From positions 25,901,001 to 25,965,000 of the forward strand of contig NC_060211.1 of NCBI RefSeq assembly GCF_021130785.1: a DNA stretch of 64,000 nt. The letters are read 5' to 3'. Origin of the DNA: Homalodisca vitripennis (lineage: Eukaryota; Arthropoda; Insecta; Hemiptera; Cicadellidae). The notes under the pieces are model-generated. The model searched no databases. It was not told the origin of the DNA and saw only the letters and a program-made list of their open reading frames with translations. Made by a program: the position numbers and the translations under genes. Of the stretch, positions 1 through 12,659 are shown one piece after another (position 1 is the first letter of the stretch; each line of letters begins with the position of its first letter).

Positions 1-895
1 GGCTTACTGAACAACATGAACTTGTGACAATGACATTAATTTCATTATCAACAACATAATAACCAAAATTATAACAAAATTATCTGCCATGCTCATTATT
101 CGGGAATAATACGCTGAGCAAAAATGATTGTAAAATGTTTTTTATACAAATCCATGACAAATTTTAGTATTATAAAAGTTACCTGACATTCTCGTTGTTA
201 TTGCCGAGTTGTAAACCTATCTATAGCCTTAAACCTTATCACCCTCGTTTTAGATTCGCGGCCGAACCGTAGTATAGGGGAAGTCTGCTACTCTTTTATT
301 TCTCAGAGCATCTCTAGCATCATATTTAATGTATAGCTAAAAAAAAGGTAAAAAATTAAATATATTTAAGTCTAACAAAAATTATTGTAAACAAGCTAGG
401 TGTACACCACATTTCGTATCACATAACAGTCTTCGCTTAGGTGCAATCCTTCTAATCTATAGTTAGGCTACACAGTTCACTACGTTACATCTAAAAATGT
501 CATATAATTGCACTTATTTTCTTTAAAAATTTATTTACTCTGCGAATTTTGTCTAACTCTTTGCCGAATTCAACTAGGTATTGCCTATATAGAAATTGAA
601 ATTGATCCAAAATTTCAAGGCTCGGTCGGTTCTTTATCAAAATATCGTGCGGACAGACAGGCAGACAAAATTTTCCAAATTATGTTTTGTTTGTAACTTT
701 AAATATGTGATTTATGTTGTTATGAACAGATAACACGAGTTTTATAAAATAACAAAATTGTATGCTATCTCATTATTTTGTAATATAATTATTGTTATTC
801 AGTTGATTAAGATTTGTATTTTTGACATAAATTCCTCAAATTTTTATCTGATAAGGATGTGATTTAAATGAAAAATGTACACACACAAAATTAAT
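1..895. other. AT-rich stretch, no gene seen
   Basis: I see no supported gene on either strand. A short GACA-type run with the text gcggacagacaggcagac lies at 648-665, at the end of a moderately GC-richer patch. A similar GACA run ends another patch near 58815-58832, so both may be edges of old dispersed repeats. This is only a resemblance. Confidence 0.5.
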
Positions 896-948
896 CATCT
901 CAAACCATTACGGATGAAAATGTTTGTTAAATCCGTAATGGTGAGATG
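896..948. ncRNA. Pre-miRNA-like hairpin (candidate)
   Basis: Two inverted arms are seen directly: catctc (896-901) plus ccattacggat (905-915) pair with atccgtaatgg (931-941) plus gagatg (943-948). They leave a 15-nt loop and one small internal asymmetry (aaa against t). Arms of about 22 nt with a loop of this size fit an insect pre-miRNA, but they also fit the core of a small inverted-repeat transposon. Pairing does not extend well below the base of the stem. Expression cannot be judged from sequence. Confidence 0.3.
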
Positions 949-2294
949 TATTATTTCTCGAAACAGTAGCACAGGCTTAGTGTACGGGCTCCCATCGATA
1001 TAAACAATATATTGTATAGTATATCGATTCGTGATCCTGAACCGACATCACGTGATATGTAAGTTACGTAAAATATATTGAATGGAAAGGTATATGTAAC
1101 TCTTTATCAGTCACAACAAATGATACATACAAGGTTCAGAAATAAATGCACAATTTATGGAACTCGTAAAATAAGAGAAATATTACAATCTTCAATACTA
1201 CCATTCACACAAGTCACACGTAAAACCATTAGAGGTGTCCGTTGCAGTATTATGAATACCTATCACGTAAAGTAACTAGGTGTAAAAGGCCACACGTGGC
1301 ATTAAAAGGTCAATTTTTGTTTAAATTTAAAAAGCTTACCTTTTTCTATACAAAAAGGCAGTTACTATATTTTAAAGCTATTGTTTTTACAGTGTGTATT
1401 TGCAATTGTTTTCAGGTAACGTTAAAATACAATTGCGTTTGTAGCAGTTTTGATCTGAGGAGTGACTTGGTTTCAAATCAAAACTTTCTCTCCCCTCCCC
1501 CAAGTTTCCATTGTACTGTAAAAAGTTGAGCTTTTCTCTCGGCCCACCTTTGTCACTGACAAACGTCACCGACCAGTTAGCGGAGTTTCTTGAGGTTTTA
1601 AAATGTTTCTTTGTACTGTTCCCTAACAATGTTTACGCAGGTGTTTTGTTTGTTCAGAGAAAATAGGCCGTTGTAGGCGAACAGCGTAACTTACAAACAC
1701 ACTCAGTAGCGCCTCAACCAACTACGTGATTTTTATTATTTGGTTGTATGAAATGGAACCATTTATAGAAATAAGATAAGATTTAGGAACTTAAGATCTG
1801 CAATCAGCAGTTAGACGTGGAACAGCAGTTAGAAGTGTTTCTATAATTCAACCTAAAAGGATAATGTATGCGTAATGGATCTAAGAAATTAAAACAGCAT
1901 CACCTTTCACGTGATAGCACCTCTTACTTAGGGGTAGTTAAGACAAACGTCCAGTATTCTCGGAAGAAAACCAGTTCTTCAAGGAACTGGTGGTGATATG
2001 GAAATATCTCCACATCCTCTACGTCAGGTGAACTCTTTTGAAGCAAAATTTCCCCGTATGTCGTATAAATTCCTCAAAGACCCTCGTTCTGATATCGCCT
2101 CTTTGTTGTTAGTAGTTCGAGCTATACATGATTCAACTTCAGAAGCTTACTTTGAAAGAGACAAACCTGAACTGTCAACATAAATTTAGAGTAAATACTC
2201 TTAAGTTGTATATTACTCTCTGAGAGTTAATACATTTTAATAAAATTCATGAGGAAGTTTAAATATACATATTACACAATAACGTAGCTATGGC
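949..2294. other. Intergenic, nested palindrome near 993-1028
   Basis: No supported gene is seen. A nested palindromic patch (atcgatata ... aatatatt ... tatatcgat) lies near 993-1028. Short open frames at 1242-1629 and 1998-2183 have no recognisable domain, start context or splice structure. Confidence 0.45.
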
Positions 2295-2710
2295 AGGAAG
2301 GGTTGATTGAATTTGAATTTGAGAGTTTAACTCCAGTTAACTTCCTTATATTGCAGCGTCTGGTATCTGACGCTGTCTCAGACTTGAGTCATGTTCGTCT
2401 AAAGAGGTCCAAAGGAAGGTGAACTGGAGCTAAACGCAACATTCAAATTGAATCAACCCTTCCTAACTCGGTTGCTCCACCGTGTTTAGAAATCTTGTCA
2501 GAAACTTCGTAGTGCACTCAATTGTGCACCTATTGAGACAATGTTACTGCACTTCACCTATTTATAGGTATCTCTGATTTGGAAATGATTTATTCGTTTT
2601 GAGCTTCTTCGTCACCGACTTTTTTTCGATCTCTCCAGATTCTAGGAGTCAAGTCTGAGACAGAGTCAAATTTTCAGATACTAGACTCTGATTTCAGAGT
2701 CTAGTATCTT
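2295..2710. repeat. Fold-back dispersed repeat, copy 1
   Basis: A 52-bp inverted repeat is visible: the left arm at 2295-2347 begins aggaagggttgatt and the right arm at 2413-2464 ends aatcaacccttcct. Between the arms lies gacgctgtctcagacttgag. Sequence to the right (actcggttgctccaccgtg, then gtgcactcaattgtgcac) matches the reverse complement of 13260-13330. Related pieces sit at 12660-12760, 13040-13350, 41143-41235 and 60120-60260. No coding capacity is seen, so this looks like a non-autonomous fold-back (MITE-like) family. Confidence 0.6.
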
Positions 2711-3267
2711 ATATTTATAAGGCAGGTGATATGGTGCTAAACTCATTATTCCTATTTATATTACATGTAAGGTTTTATTTCATTCTCACTGTGGCTTAAT
2801 AAATCAGATTTTGTACCTTTACCTTCAAAATGTTTTGTTTATATGGAATTCTGTACACGATATAATTCTCTAAATCGTTTTTCATAAAAAAACAAATGAC
2901 AATAACATTGTATAATAGTGTTCTAATGCAAATCTGTCCCCAGTGACATACATAAATGGTTATTTTGTAAATGAACTAGTTTTGTAAATAGACCACTAAA
3001 GCGCTGTTGGCTAACGATAAACGGCTCTATGAGCTTGTCAAAACTATTGTGGCCCAGGGGACATCGAGTTCCAGACAAATTTGACAGGCAACGCAAACTT
3101 TCTGAAACATTAATGGGCTCTGTTTACTGAATACAGCTTTGTATCTGTTCCGAGATAAGTTATTGCTTTTGTCCCACTGGATCGAACATTGGTATATTAT
3201 TGAGTTTAAACACAGAATCTTCACTAATATGTCATCAGTGGAATCGTATAATAAAAACTAACCCTCT
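2711..3267. other. AT-rich stretch, nothing identified
   Basis: No gene, repeat pair or structured signal could be supported here beyond base composition. Confidence 0.4.
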
Positions 3268-3726
3268 GTTTTTTTCCCAGGAAGGTTCACTTCTGGCTGG
3301 ATTTTACCTTTTAGTTGAACCCACTCTGGATACAGCAAAAACCGATGTGTTACCTAAACCTGACGTTAGGATGTCCAGGAGCGGCACATTACTAACCTCA
3401 AATGTCGAAATTCTGGTGTGTAAGGATAATTCGATAGGTTTAGTCTACTGCGGGAAATGACTGTTGGAGTTAGTGGGGTTTGTTTCCTAAGATTCAAAGG
3501 TTCTTTCCAGCCTAGGCATAAGGGTGTGCCACCTCCTGCCTGCTTTGCCTGGAGAGGCTGATTCAGAGCTGGCTTCTCCTTCTTCCTAGACGACATGACT
3601 TGAGATTAGTGCTCTAAACCTTTCCTCTTGAACCTTGACAGGAGGCGGCCCCTGCTCCCAACCTTACCCATCCAAAATGTCCTGTCACTGCGTAAGCAGC
3701 GGAATGGGCCTTATAAGACTAGGCAC
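3268..3726 (-). repeat. Dispersed repeat, paired with 40278-40735
   Basis: Read on the minus strand, this roughly 460-bp segment matches the plus strand at 40278-40735 over its whole length, by eye about 70 percent. Shared landmarks include gacaggac/atat followed by ggatgggtaaggtt, ggggccgcctcct, caaaccccac, cctatcgaatt and gtgccgctcctggacatc. This copy has a 76-codon frame (3366-3596) starting MSSRKK; the other copy begins MSFRKK but is broken by stops. It could be the 5' part or ORF1 region of a retrotransposon, but I do not recognise the family. Confidence 0.6.
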
Positions 3727-4339
3727 AGTTGTCCAAAAAGAAAAAAAATACCCTGTGTTTTCTTCGTATATTAAAAAAAATGGCTCTATTAACTACAAAG
3801 AACGAGAAGATTAATAAGAATAACACGCCTTACTGGAAATAAGAAATGTAGTGGACAATATTCAACAAACTCGTTTTACGCTCAATATTGTACATTAAAT
3901 GCGTTACAATGTCAAAATAGTACAATATGACAGACCTTTTAAAGCTTATAACTAAAACTAAAATAGATACGGAGCTTCTTGTTTGTTAATGTTACTGAAC
4001 ACTTTGGATAACAATAATTACATTAATATTTGGTTTTTTAATTTGAATTAACTTATTTAAGAGTATCGAATGAGTTGCTTAAATTATAGGAATAGTTTTA
4101 TTATTGATGAGCTTTTTAGCAATTTAATTAGAAAAAACTTGAAGATTGAATTCATTTAATTAATATTTAATTTTTGTCAATAATATTTTAACTATATAGA
4201 ATAATTAAAAAAATACAAATGGATTGGAAATGGCCTAATAATACCGTAACTGATTTAATAGCCAGCCAAAATATTTATTTCTTGCAGTACATTATATTTA
4301 GTATCCTTTCATCTTACAAATTTACGGAAAAACTAATAA
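3727..4339. other. AT-rich stretch, nothing identified
   Basis: Very AT-rich sequence with long runs of A and T. No gene or clear repeat is seen. Confidence 0.4.
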
Positions 4340-4727
4340 TCCTGTGTTTAAATAATGTAATAGACCTTTTAGTAAAAACAATATTAAAAAAATCCTTTAC
4401 CAATTTCAAAATGGCGGAAGTTACTTGGGTTTTAGTTATTTTTATGGAATAATGTATACGTCCGCCATTTTGAAACGGGTGAATGGATTTTGTTAATATT
4501 TTATTTTCAAAAATATCTTCAAAGGTTAATTCAATTCTCAACTTTCATAACTTTCTCATTAATAGGTTCATTATATATATATTTTTTTCTTTTAATAACA
4601 CACATACAGACAGATAGACGGAAAATCAAAGGTTTTAGGACATACCTTCATATGAACTTTTTTGCTAATTTTTGTGCGTAGAACCAAATCCAGGATTATT
4701 GGAACACTTAATACTGAACAATCTGTA
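4340..4727. mobile_element. Fold-back MITE, truncated copy
   Basis: The central inverted pair caaaatggcggaagt / cgtccgccattttgaaacgg and the right arm (aggacataccttcatatgaac, gcaaaaaagttcatat read on the reverse strand) match the complete 540-bp element at 9279-9818. The right end reads gaacaatctgta and stops near 4727. The left arm is recognisable only to about 4340, so this copy appears truncated or diverged on that side. There is no transposase, so it would have depended on another element for movement. Confidence 0.65.
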
Positions 4728-4859
4728 TAATTAAAATCAAAATTAATTAATAGTTTAAAAATATGCAAAGTGAAAGTAGGTCAGGATAATTATTAAAGTT
4801 TAGTTAAATCTCCAGAATATAATCTGAGAGAAAGCAGCGTTTAGGTGAATAGGAACACA

Positions 4860-5010
4860 GTAGCGTTGCGTGATGGGACAAGGCCTTGTCAAGGGGACAA
4901 TTTATTTAAGGGTGACAACCTGGGACACAATTTGTTATGCCTCCCATCGTTCTTTGCACCCTCCATTATAAAGCACCTCCAAAATGGATAAGGATAACGA
5001 TGCTTTAGCC
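4860..5010. promoter_or_regulatory. GC-richer conserved-looking noncoding block
   Basis: A locally GC-richer block contains the perfect 14-bp palindrome gacaaggccttgtc (4877-4890) and a copy of a recurrent motif, gtgacaacctgggacacaatttgtt (4912-4935 region). The same motif frame appears at 19281, 23959 and 25111. The spacing and base composition suggest a cis-regulatory element, but that is inference. I see no open frame of note. Confidence 0.3.
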
Positions 5011-5480
5011 CTGAAATCCAAATAAGACTCGTGTTTTGTAATCATTATTGATGGTATAATTTAGTCATGAATCGCCTCACAAGTTAGGGTCTTATTAGTT
5101 TAAAGTTCTTTAAAACTAATCTTATATATGGAGGGATTTATAGAAAAAGATATTATTAATTTTATGTTAGACATTATGTCTTTATTATTTTCGCTAGTCT
5201 GATAACGGCTTAGGACTTATTTTGGTGGTAGGACTTATAAGCATAAAACTGTTTTAGAAATATACACTGCCACTTCATCCAGTCGTGTGGCAACGCAATA
5301 ATAGAAAAAAATGTTCATTAGCTCAAGTCCAAACTATTCTTTATAACTGACTGCTCACTCCGTGCCGCCTGCTAATCACTTTACTTAATCTTATCAATAC
5401 AATTGCCTTATTTGACTAATGTATTTGCGATTGATTAGGTATTAAATGTTTCTCTTCTTACTATATTAAGAAAACGAATA
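5011..5480. other. AT-rich stretch, nothing identified
   Basis: No gene or structure could be supported. Confidence 0.4.
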
Positions 5481-6095
5481 TTAGACATAAAACGGCAACA
5501 AAAATATAAATAAATATAACACACATATACAAATAAATAATATAACAACGAGGTAATAAATAGATACACACACTATCTACAGTTTAACAAAATAAATATA
5601 ACGACGAGAAACCAGTAAATAATCTGACAAACAATAAATATTTATACAAGTGTATTGTTAATTTTTGAACTTAATACTAAACACTTTTACTGTGCTACAG
5701 TTTTTAACTTCAGAAGGCAGTTGATTAAAGTATTCCGGATCAAAATATTTAAAAGAATGTCTAAACAACGGTTTATTTACTTTAAGTGTTCTAAAAAAGT
5801 TTTGTACTAAGTTTCTAGTTCTATATACTAAATTTATTGTGCCTGTATTACGACTTCTTAAATAGTAGAACCTTAGCACCTTAAACACAAAACGATTTTG
5901 CAAAAGTAATATTCTTAGCTGACAGTGTAGGGGAGAAGAACTTTCACGCTTACGTTTCTGTAAGATTATTCTTAAAAAATGATTCTGAATAACACGTATT
6001 TTTGTTAAATTATATTTAAAAGTTCCTCCCAGTATTGTATCGTATACTGCAGCCTAGATTCAACTAGTGCAAAATATAGTGTTCTCAACAGCTGT
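5480..6095 (-). pseudogene. Non-LTR retrotransposon RT C-terminal remnant
   Basis: On the minus strand, two frames joined by a frameshift near 6040 read as the C-terminal end of a LINE ORF2. First comes LRTLYFALVESRLQY at about 6050-6095. A second frame follows that includes RNTGTINLVYRTRN and SFKYFDPEYFNQLPSEVKN and stops at 5658. The order (LYxALVxSRLxY, RNT...L..p..R, SF.Y..p..+N.LP..ik) is characteristic of jockey/CR1-like reverse transcriptase C-termini. The upstream RT catalytic region is missing, as expected of a 5'-truncated insertion. The region 5480-5650 holds imperfect aataaatataac repeats that may be its 3' tail. Confidence 0.65.
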
Positions 6096-8587
6096 TCACC
6101 ACAAATATTTTTTAGATTTGGTAATTGAAAAGTAGACACGTAGAGACCTTATTTAGTGATTATTTAATGATTTAATAAGTGAATTTTATTTAAATTTCTT
6201 TATCCTTGATTGAACTACGTTTTTGTCCATTTCTATGTCTGTTGTAAGAAATTATACTGTAAAAATGTACATGGTAAAACTAGAGTAGCCAGATGGTGGC
6301 GTATTTTCTCATTGGCTTTGTTTATACGGATTTATATTTATGAATTGTTTATTTTCAACTCTGAAATTGTTAAGAAAACGCGTTTTTGCAAGATCATACC
6401 TGTTTAAAACGAATAAAAATGTTTGATAGTGGCAAAGGAGTATTGTGGTTAAAGCCTATCGATACCACTAAAATATTACGCAAATATTTTATGCAACCAA
6501 AACAATCAATCAATTATTCAGGAATTTACCATAACATTGTATTAAGTGTTTAGGAAAAGAACTATCAAACACGTTGGAGAGTGTTCTTAAATATATTTAA
6601 AATACACAAAAAATATATTAACAAAAAATTTTAAATCCCATAAATGAAACTAACAATGAACAAATTTGATATGGGATACAATAGTGATGATGATACAACA
6701 TACCATCCATAGTTAATCATACTACAAACTAACAATGGAGTCTATAGCAATGTTCATAACCACCTAATATCATTGTATCGGTGATGTTGTGTTTGATCGT
6801 TACTATTCCCAAATATATGTACAAACACGCACTCAATTGCTATCGAAAACCCTCCTAATCATTGTGGGTTTAATGGAACAAGTCAATAGTGTAAGAGGAG
6901 GTAGTCTAGTCTGCCGTATCATTATACAACACTGAAATGCTATTGGTTATAGATTTCATGGATGCGAACTAATTATAAAATGATCATAGAATGGGATTAA
7001 ATATGAGTATGCTGCCGAATATCCAAATGAGAACTTCTATGTACGAGGATTTCTAGTACTGATATTGATATTAGATAATGTACTGATATTGATTTGACGT
7101 CATTACTAATACCTCATCAGTGCTATTGTGACTTTTGAAAATTGTTGATAGATTGCTGTTAGTTTCTGGAATAGTGCAAATTACCTAAGAGGTAGCACAT
7201 ATGTACAGTACAAAAATTTGCTTTAATTTAAATATGATATATACATATTCAAATAAATGTAAACAATAACAGTTCTAGGGCGGGCTAAATCGTAAGCATT
7301 TAAATTTGCGTGTGAGGCGTTGTCAATTAATTCGATACCTGCACTAATTTAGAAATTTAAGTATTTTACGCATTGCGTAATTTATTCCATCAACACAATA
7401 AATCGTTCAATAGGACCACTGATCGATCAGCTGCGTTGGTGTCATTACAGTTGACGAAACATCAGCTGGCCAGCATGAAAGACAATACAGATTCAATAAC
7501 AGCACTAATGCCTCCAAGATGGCAATTGATCGGTCAATCTACATCTTAAGAGCAAAAAGGAATTATTACGAGTTTTAGGAATAGATGAGGAACGAGAACG
7601 AGATTAGAACTGTTCGAATTCAAACTACGTATGTACATTCTTACTTCAATTAAATATTAAATATTCCTTCAATTATCGCAACAACGCGACGGGTGAACTA
7701 GTATTAAAAAATGTTGAATGAAAATTAATTTGAAACTTTTAGTCCTTTTCATTATTTTTTAACTTTTTTAGAATGATTAGAAGATATAATTATAATTATT
7801 TTTTAACTTAAAATATAACAAAAATGGAAAATCAGGCATTGAAATAAAAAAAGCAATATTTTGGAAGGCTCACCACAGAAACCTTTATATGGATTGACTT
7901 AATAAATTCAAGAATTTTCTCCAATTTTATGTCTATTGGAAGAAATTACCTTTTCAATTTACTATCTTGTTTTTAAGGCATTAATCGGTCGAACGGTTCA
8001 TAACCCGATTGGGTGACAATTGCCCATGTTTTTCATACTTAGGTCTATTGTTTATAAATATGGTTATTTTCTGTTATTAGATATAATTGTTCGTTAACTG
8101 TTGTTAAAACCAAGCAAGTGTTTATGGAACAAAATGCAGAATCTGTTTTTAAAATAACTTGAAGAATACGAAAACAATATATATTATTTAAAACAAATTA
8201 TAGATTTAAAATTTCCTATGTGCTATTTATAGAACAAATTTAATATCAGATAAATATATACATATGTAAGACTGATGAAAACGTACATACGTTTCCATGC
8301 AATTGCAATTAAGAGGTAACGGTAATGTCGCTCTTTACTGGCCCGATTTACTGGTTTGACTTCAAAAAACTGAAAGAAATAATAAACTAAGATTTAAAAA
8401 TTGATTGTTTAATGTTTCTAGAGCTAAGTTTCACATTTCTAATTTATAAGATGAAACCTATTTTTGTGCTCTAGATTATCTTAAACATATTTCTGGTTGT
8501 ACATAGTATGATATTATTTGTTTAATTTTTTAAATACATTGCCTCTAATTTATTTTGTGCTTAGTGATACGTGAACTGTATACATAG

Positions 8588-8588
<1 letters not shown>
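6096..8588. other. Long AT-rich gene-free stretch
   Basis: About 2.5 kb with no supported gene. A slightly GC-richer patch at 7390-7530 (gatcgatcagctgcg and agttgacgaaacatcagctgg) could be regulatory, but nothing decisive is seen. Confidence 0.4.

Positions 8589-8656
<68 letters not shown>
8589..8656. repeat. (TA)n microsatellite
   Basis: About 34 uninterrupted TA dinucleotides. Confidence 0.97.
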
Positions 8657-8662
<6 letters not shown>

Positions 8663-9009
8663 TAACTTTTCAAAATTTCCTTCTGTGCCATTAATGATAC
8701 AGCTTGGTCTTTGAATGTTTCAGTTGCGTATTTACATTTTTGGTTTCTTGTTTTTTTTGCTTCCTGAATATGTAGATATAAAAACCCACGCACAGAGGTT
8801 TTAAAAATTTTTAACATTTAAAGAGGAATGGAATTTTTCATTACATTTAAGTAGAGAAGGAGAATAAGAGTTTGTTGCCATGGTTTTAAATTTCAAGTTG
8901 AAAGAAAAATAACCGTAAAGCTTGCCAAAAACAGCCAAATGCGTCATTGTCTTGTTGCTGGTGTAACAACCAACAACAATGGAGGGGACTTGTGGTCTCC
9001 TGCGATTTA

Positions 9010-9260
9010 TCATGTCCGGTGCAGCCGACGGAAATTAAAGTGACCCCGGTCTACTCGGAGAGGCCGCAGACTTCCCAAGGTGAACTAATGGACATTAATC
9101 ACGGAGACTTGATCTGTAAATGATACTTGTGGGGTGACGCCACATGGCCAGAAACAATAACGCGCCCCGTAAGGCGTTGTGTTGTCACAAGAGGCGGTTT
9201 AAGTTAGGGTCACTTCCCACTGTTTGCTCACTCCCAGCCTCCCGGTCTGAGCTTACAGTA
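9010..9260. promoter_or_regulatory. GC-rich island, possible conserved noncoding element
   Basis: A GC-rich island in an AT-rich setting contains gacattaatcacggagact and a TAAT core. No long frame with coding character is seen; the 75-codon plus-strand frame from 9144 runs into the neighbouring MITE. A regulatory role is inferred only from composition and the TAAT core. Confidence 0.25.
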
Positions 9261-9278
9261 TGTGATTGCAGTGACTTA

Positions 9279-9818
9279 TACAGGGTGTTCAGTAAAAGTG
9301 TTCCAATACTTTGGGCTTTAGTTCTACATATAAAAATGAGCAAAAAAGGTTCATATGAAGGTATGTCCTAAAATCTTTAGTTCTCTGTCTATATGTCTGT
9401 ATGTTTTTTATCAAACAATTATATCTTTTGAACCATTTAAGATAAAGTTATGAATCTTGAGAATTGTATTAATCTATGGTAGATCTTTTTTAAAATAAAA
9501 TATTAACAAAACCCACTAACCTGTTTTAAAATGGTGGACGTTTAAATTATTCCATGAAAATAACTCGAAACCGACGAACGTCCGCCATTTTGAAACGGGT
9601 AAAAGGATTTTGTTAATATTTTATAAAAAAATGTATACTAAGTTTCATAATTCTATCTCAACTAGTTCAAAAGATATATATTTTTTATAAAAGAAAAATA
9701 CAGACTGACGGAAAAATAAAGTGTTTAGGACATATCTTCATATGAACTGTTTTGCTCGTTTTTATGTGTACAGTATAACAAAATCCTACAGTACTGGAAC
9801 CGGTTACTGAGCCCTGTA
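9279..9818. mobile_element. Complete fold-back MITE, 540 bp
   Basis: The element begins TACAGGGTGTTCAGTAA and ends TTACTGAGCCCTGTA, giving terminal inverted repeats bounded by TA. The two halves pair along almost the whole length, for example ggttcatatgaaggtatgtc against gacatatcttcatatgaac. The centre is aaaatggtggacg ... cgtccgccatttt (9530-9583). There is no transposase. TA at the ends and long terminal inverted repeats fit a Tc1/mariner-type non-autonomous element. A truncated relative is at 4340-4727. Confidence 0.8.
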
Positions 9819-10517
9819 TGCATGTAAACCATTGCAGGAAAAATTAATAAGCAAAGACACGTATTGTCAAAACTAGGATTGACAAAATCTTTCGAGTTAA
9901 CTAAAATGATTGATTCAAAATTTTGAGTAATTAAGGCTTACCTTAGATTAATCTACCGGCTGAAGCGAAATTCTGAATACACTCCTATAAAAATAAAAGC
10001 GTGCGAGGAATCATGGGATAACCATCTGGTACGGAGTGCTTTTAGTTGAAGTTTTGGAGTTTAGAAGAACAGAGGTCATCTTGAAATCCAACATCTTGGA
10101 TTTGGATTTAATTTTTCTCATACAAAGGGGTTAATGTGGCTCATCGTTTTGAACTGACGCAGAGAATTTGGAAATTTAGCTAGTGTACTCCAATCCATGA
10201 AGGTTGGACGAAAAGGTCGATCGGGAATGTTACAGAGTGCACGATGTGGCAGCATTGCGTATTATATTCCTTACTCAGTTTTTGTTGGATCATGGATATT
10301 ATGGATAATAACAAAGGACGGTCAAACAGGGGATTGCATTTTTTTAAAAACTCCCTAAAATTCTTCAGAGCGCACCAATTCTCAGATATAGACGATGGTT
10401 AGAAAAAATATCTGACGACTTAATTTCAAGTAGATATTTTCAGATACAGATTATCGTTAGAACTGTGATTCGAGGACAGTTTTGTTTTAACATGGTAGTC
10501 CATTTTGTGGAAAAAAT
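9819..10517. other. Intergenic, nothing identified
   Basis: No supported gene or repeat is seen in this stretch. Confidence 0.4.
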
Positions 10518-10759
10518 TTTATTGGCCAAAGGCGACTCTGAATCGTGAACAACTGATCTAGGTTTTTACCTAGAACAAGAAGAGATGACAACTGAATTAG
10601 CTCAAATACATGGCTGACCGTAGTACTGGGAACGTCATGTCCATGTTGAATCCATAATAATAGTCATAATATTTTAGTGGATATCCTTCAGGATACCATC
10701 TGTTAAAGAGTCCCACGCTTGTCACTTGGTTAGGGTAAGACCAAATGTTCATCCAGTTG
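10518..10759 (-). CDS. Possible isolated 3'-terminal coding exon
   Basis: A minus-strand acceptor with a good pyrimidine tract (caccacttttttcag) precedes an open frame that enters in phase 2. It runs for about 53 codons and stops at 10597-10599. The frame is rich in Trp and Tyr (NWMNIWSYPNQV; PLKYYDYYYGFN) and less AT-biased than its surroundings. A canonical AATAAA lies at 10523-10518, about 75 nt past the stop. I do not recognise the protein. No convincing upstream exon was found, so this may be the last exon of a small unknown gene, a decayed copy, or chance. Confidence 0.35.
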
Positions 10760-12659
10760 CTGAAAAAAGTGGTGAAACATATAGCATGTTTCAATCATCA
10801 CAATACGTCAAACATAATTTAACTAAATTCAATTTATGTTTGACCTAAGTTTAGCTTATTACTAAATTTAAATACTAAATTACAAGAATCTGAGTTCAAT
10901 TTGTAGCATACTTAAAATATGTAGTTGTAGTTAGTAATTCCATGCACTGTTATTCAAGAATTTTAAATATACAAGATTATTTCTAGAAAATAATGTATTC
11001 TTTATTTTTATATTCATAATTAAACTAACTTCAATTTTTGCCAAATAATCATATCATCCAAAGATTGAATTTCTTGCAAAAGGGACGAATAAATTTTATT
11101 TAGTACGTTAATTGATAGACATATGCACAGTGATTGTCTTCCAATGGGAATCTATTAGCGTATGTGTACACGTCTGTTGACTAAAATCGTGACGAAAGCG
11201 GATATGAAACATCGAATGGAGGATACGCGATAATAGTAGTGTTTGATAGGTGGATTATCAGTTTAGGAAGAAGCTTTGATGTGCTTCTAAAGTTCAGCGA
11301 GACTCATTGCCTTCATTTACAGCGGCTTAACTCAGCCTTGAACATGAATTCCCTTCAGACGACTTCCCCAAACTACGCATCTTCGTCATCCATCTTACAA
11401 CTTCCTACTTGACGAAACATAAGCCTTGTAGTTACAAAATTATATTTTACTTTTAATAAGAAGGTATTTTGTAGCTAATCATGTGAAATACTGTTACAAG
11501 TGTTGATATTTATTTAAATCTGTAAAACTTTTCGGAACTTTATGAAATGTATATTCTGATTGTATGCATGCTCTAATACTAATCGAATGTAATTATTGTT
11601 TTGCATTTTCCATTGCCTTTGAATGCATGGATTAACTAGGGTTTTAATGAAGGAAATCGAATTACGTATCAATGTAAAGATACTGACTTCCCATCTACCA
11701 ATATGAATATTTTTAGAAGGTTAGGTACATTTTTAGAAGGTTTTAGAATTTTTTGTAAATAAAACTTTAATCTGTTTTATGTATGTCTACGAGTATAGTT
11801 TTCGTCATTTAGATGCTTAACGAATATTTGCTATCACGGCTTTTCCTTTCCCAAATAACTTATTTCACTATAGTAATTTATTGTATTTTATTTTAATGTA
11901 TATATTGCAATGACACAGAACTGAATTTAATAATAAATTAAATTAATTTCCTATTAAATTAACACAAGATAAAAGCGTTTTGTGAATCGTAACAATATTT
12001 TAAGATTAATCCTATTAAATCTTGTAATTTAATATGTCAAAAATGTTACAAATAGAAAAGTTAATAATATTTTTAAGGGAATTTAAATAACTTCAGCTAT
12101 GAACAATAAATTACAGCAGGCTAATACATTTATCTAAAATACACAGTTTGAAGTTGTATAAGTCGATTCAACGTTAAACTGAATTTGATGTTTCCCATAC
12201 ATTCAGAAATATTTCGATTACGATCATAAATATTGAATGAGAATGAGTTACATAATAAGGTATTAATTAAGTATCTTCCATAGTGAAATGTTCAGCGAAG
12301 GGTACAGATTAATCTAAGTTTGAAAGTTATTGTACTCGTGACTTTTAGTCGCAACCAGTTCACCTTTGATGTGATTCCTTATCTTACCAGCCTATCAGTT
12401 TCAAACAGCTGACTCTGATCTGTACAGTTCTCTAATCGTAAAATTGATTCATGAAGGTTTACCTAAAGCAATTCAAAACAGATTCAGAAATATTTCAGCA
12501 ACTAAGAGGTTTCTCAAATTATAAATTTAAACATGATATATCCATAACTGTCTCCAAGACCGTTACATGTCTACAATAATTAAACTCATTTCTATATAAC
12601 TACTCATATTTAACGTTGATCTATGTTACCAGAAATAATTCTGATAAACTTACATTGAC
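10760..12659. other. AT-rich stretch, one shared motif at 11239
   Basis: If 10518-10759 is a real terminal exon, its intron lies here; no other exon could be supported. The motif gtgtttgataggtggattat (from 11239) reappears inverted at 14740-14768. Confidence 0.4.

Noticed and set aside
1998..2183. 61-codon plus-strand frame MEISPHPLRQVNSFEAKFPR...
   Set aside because: No recognised family and no supporting transcription or splice signals.
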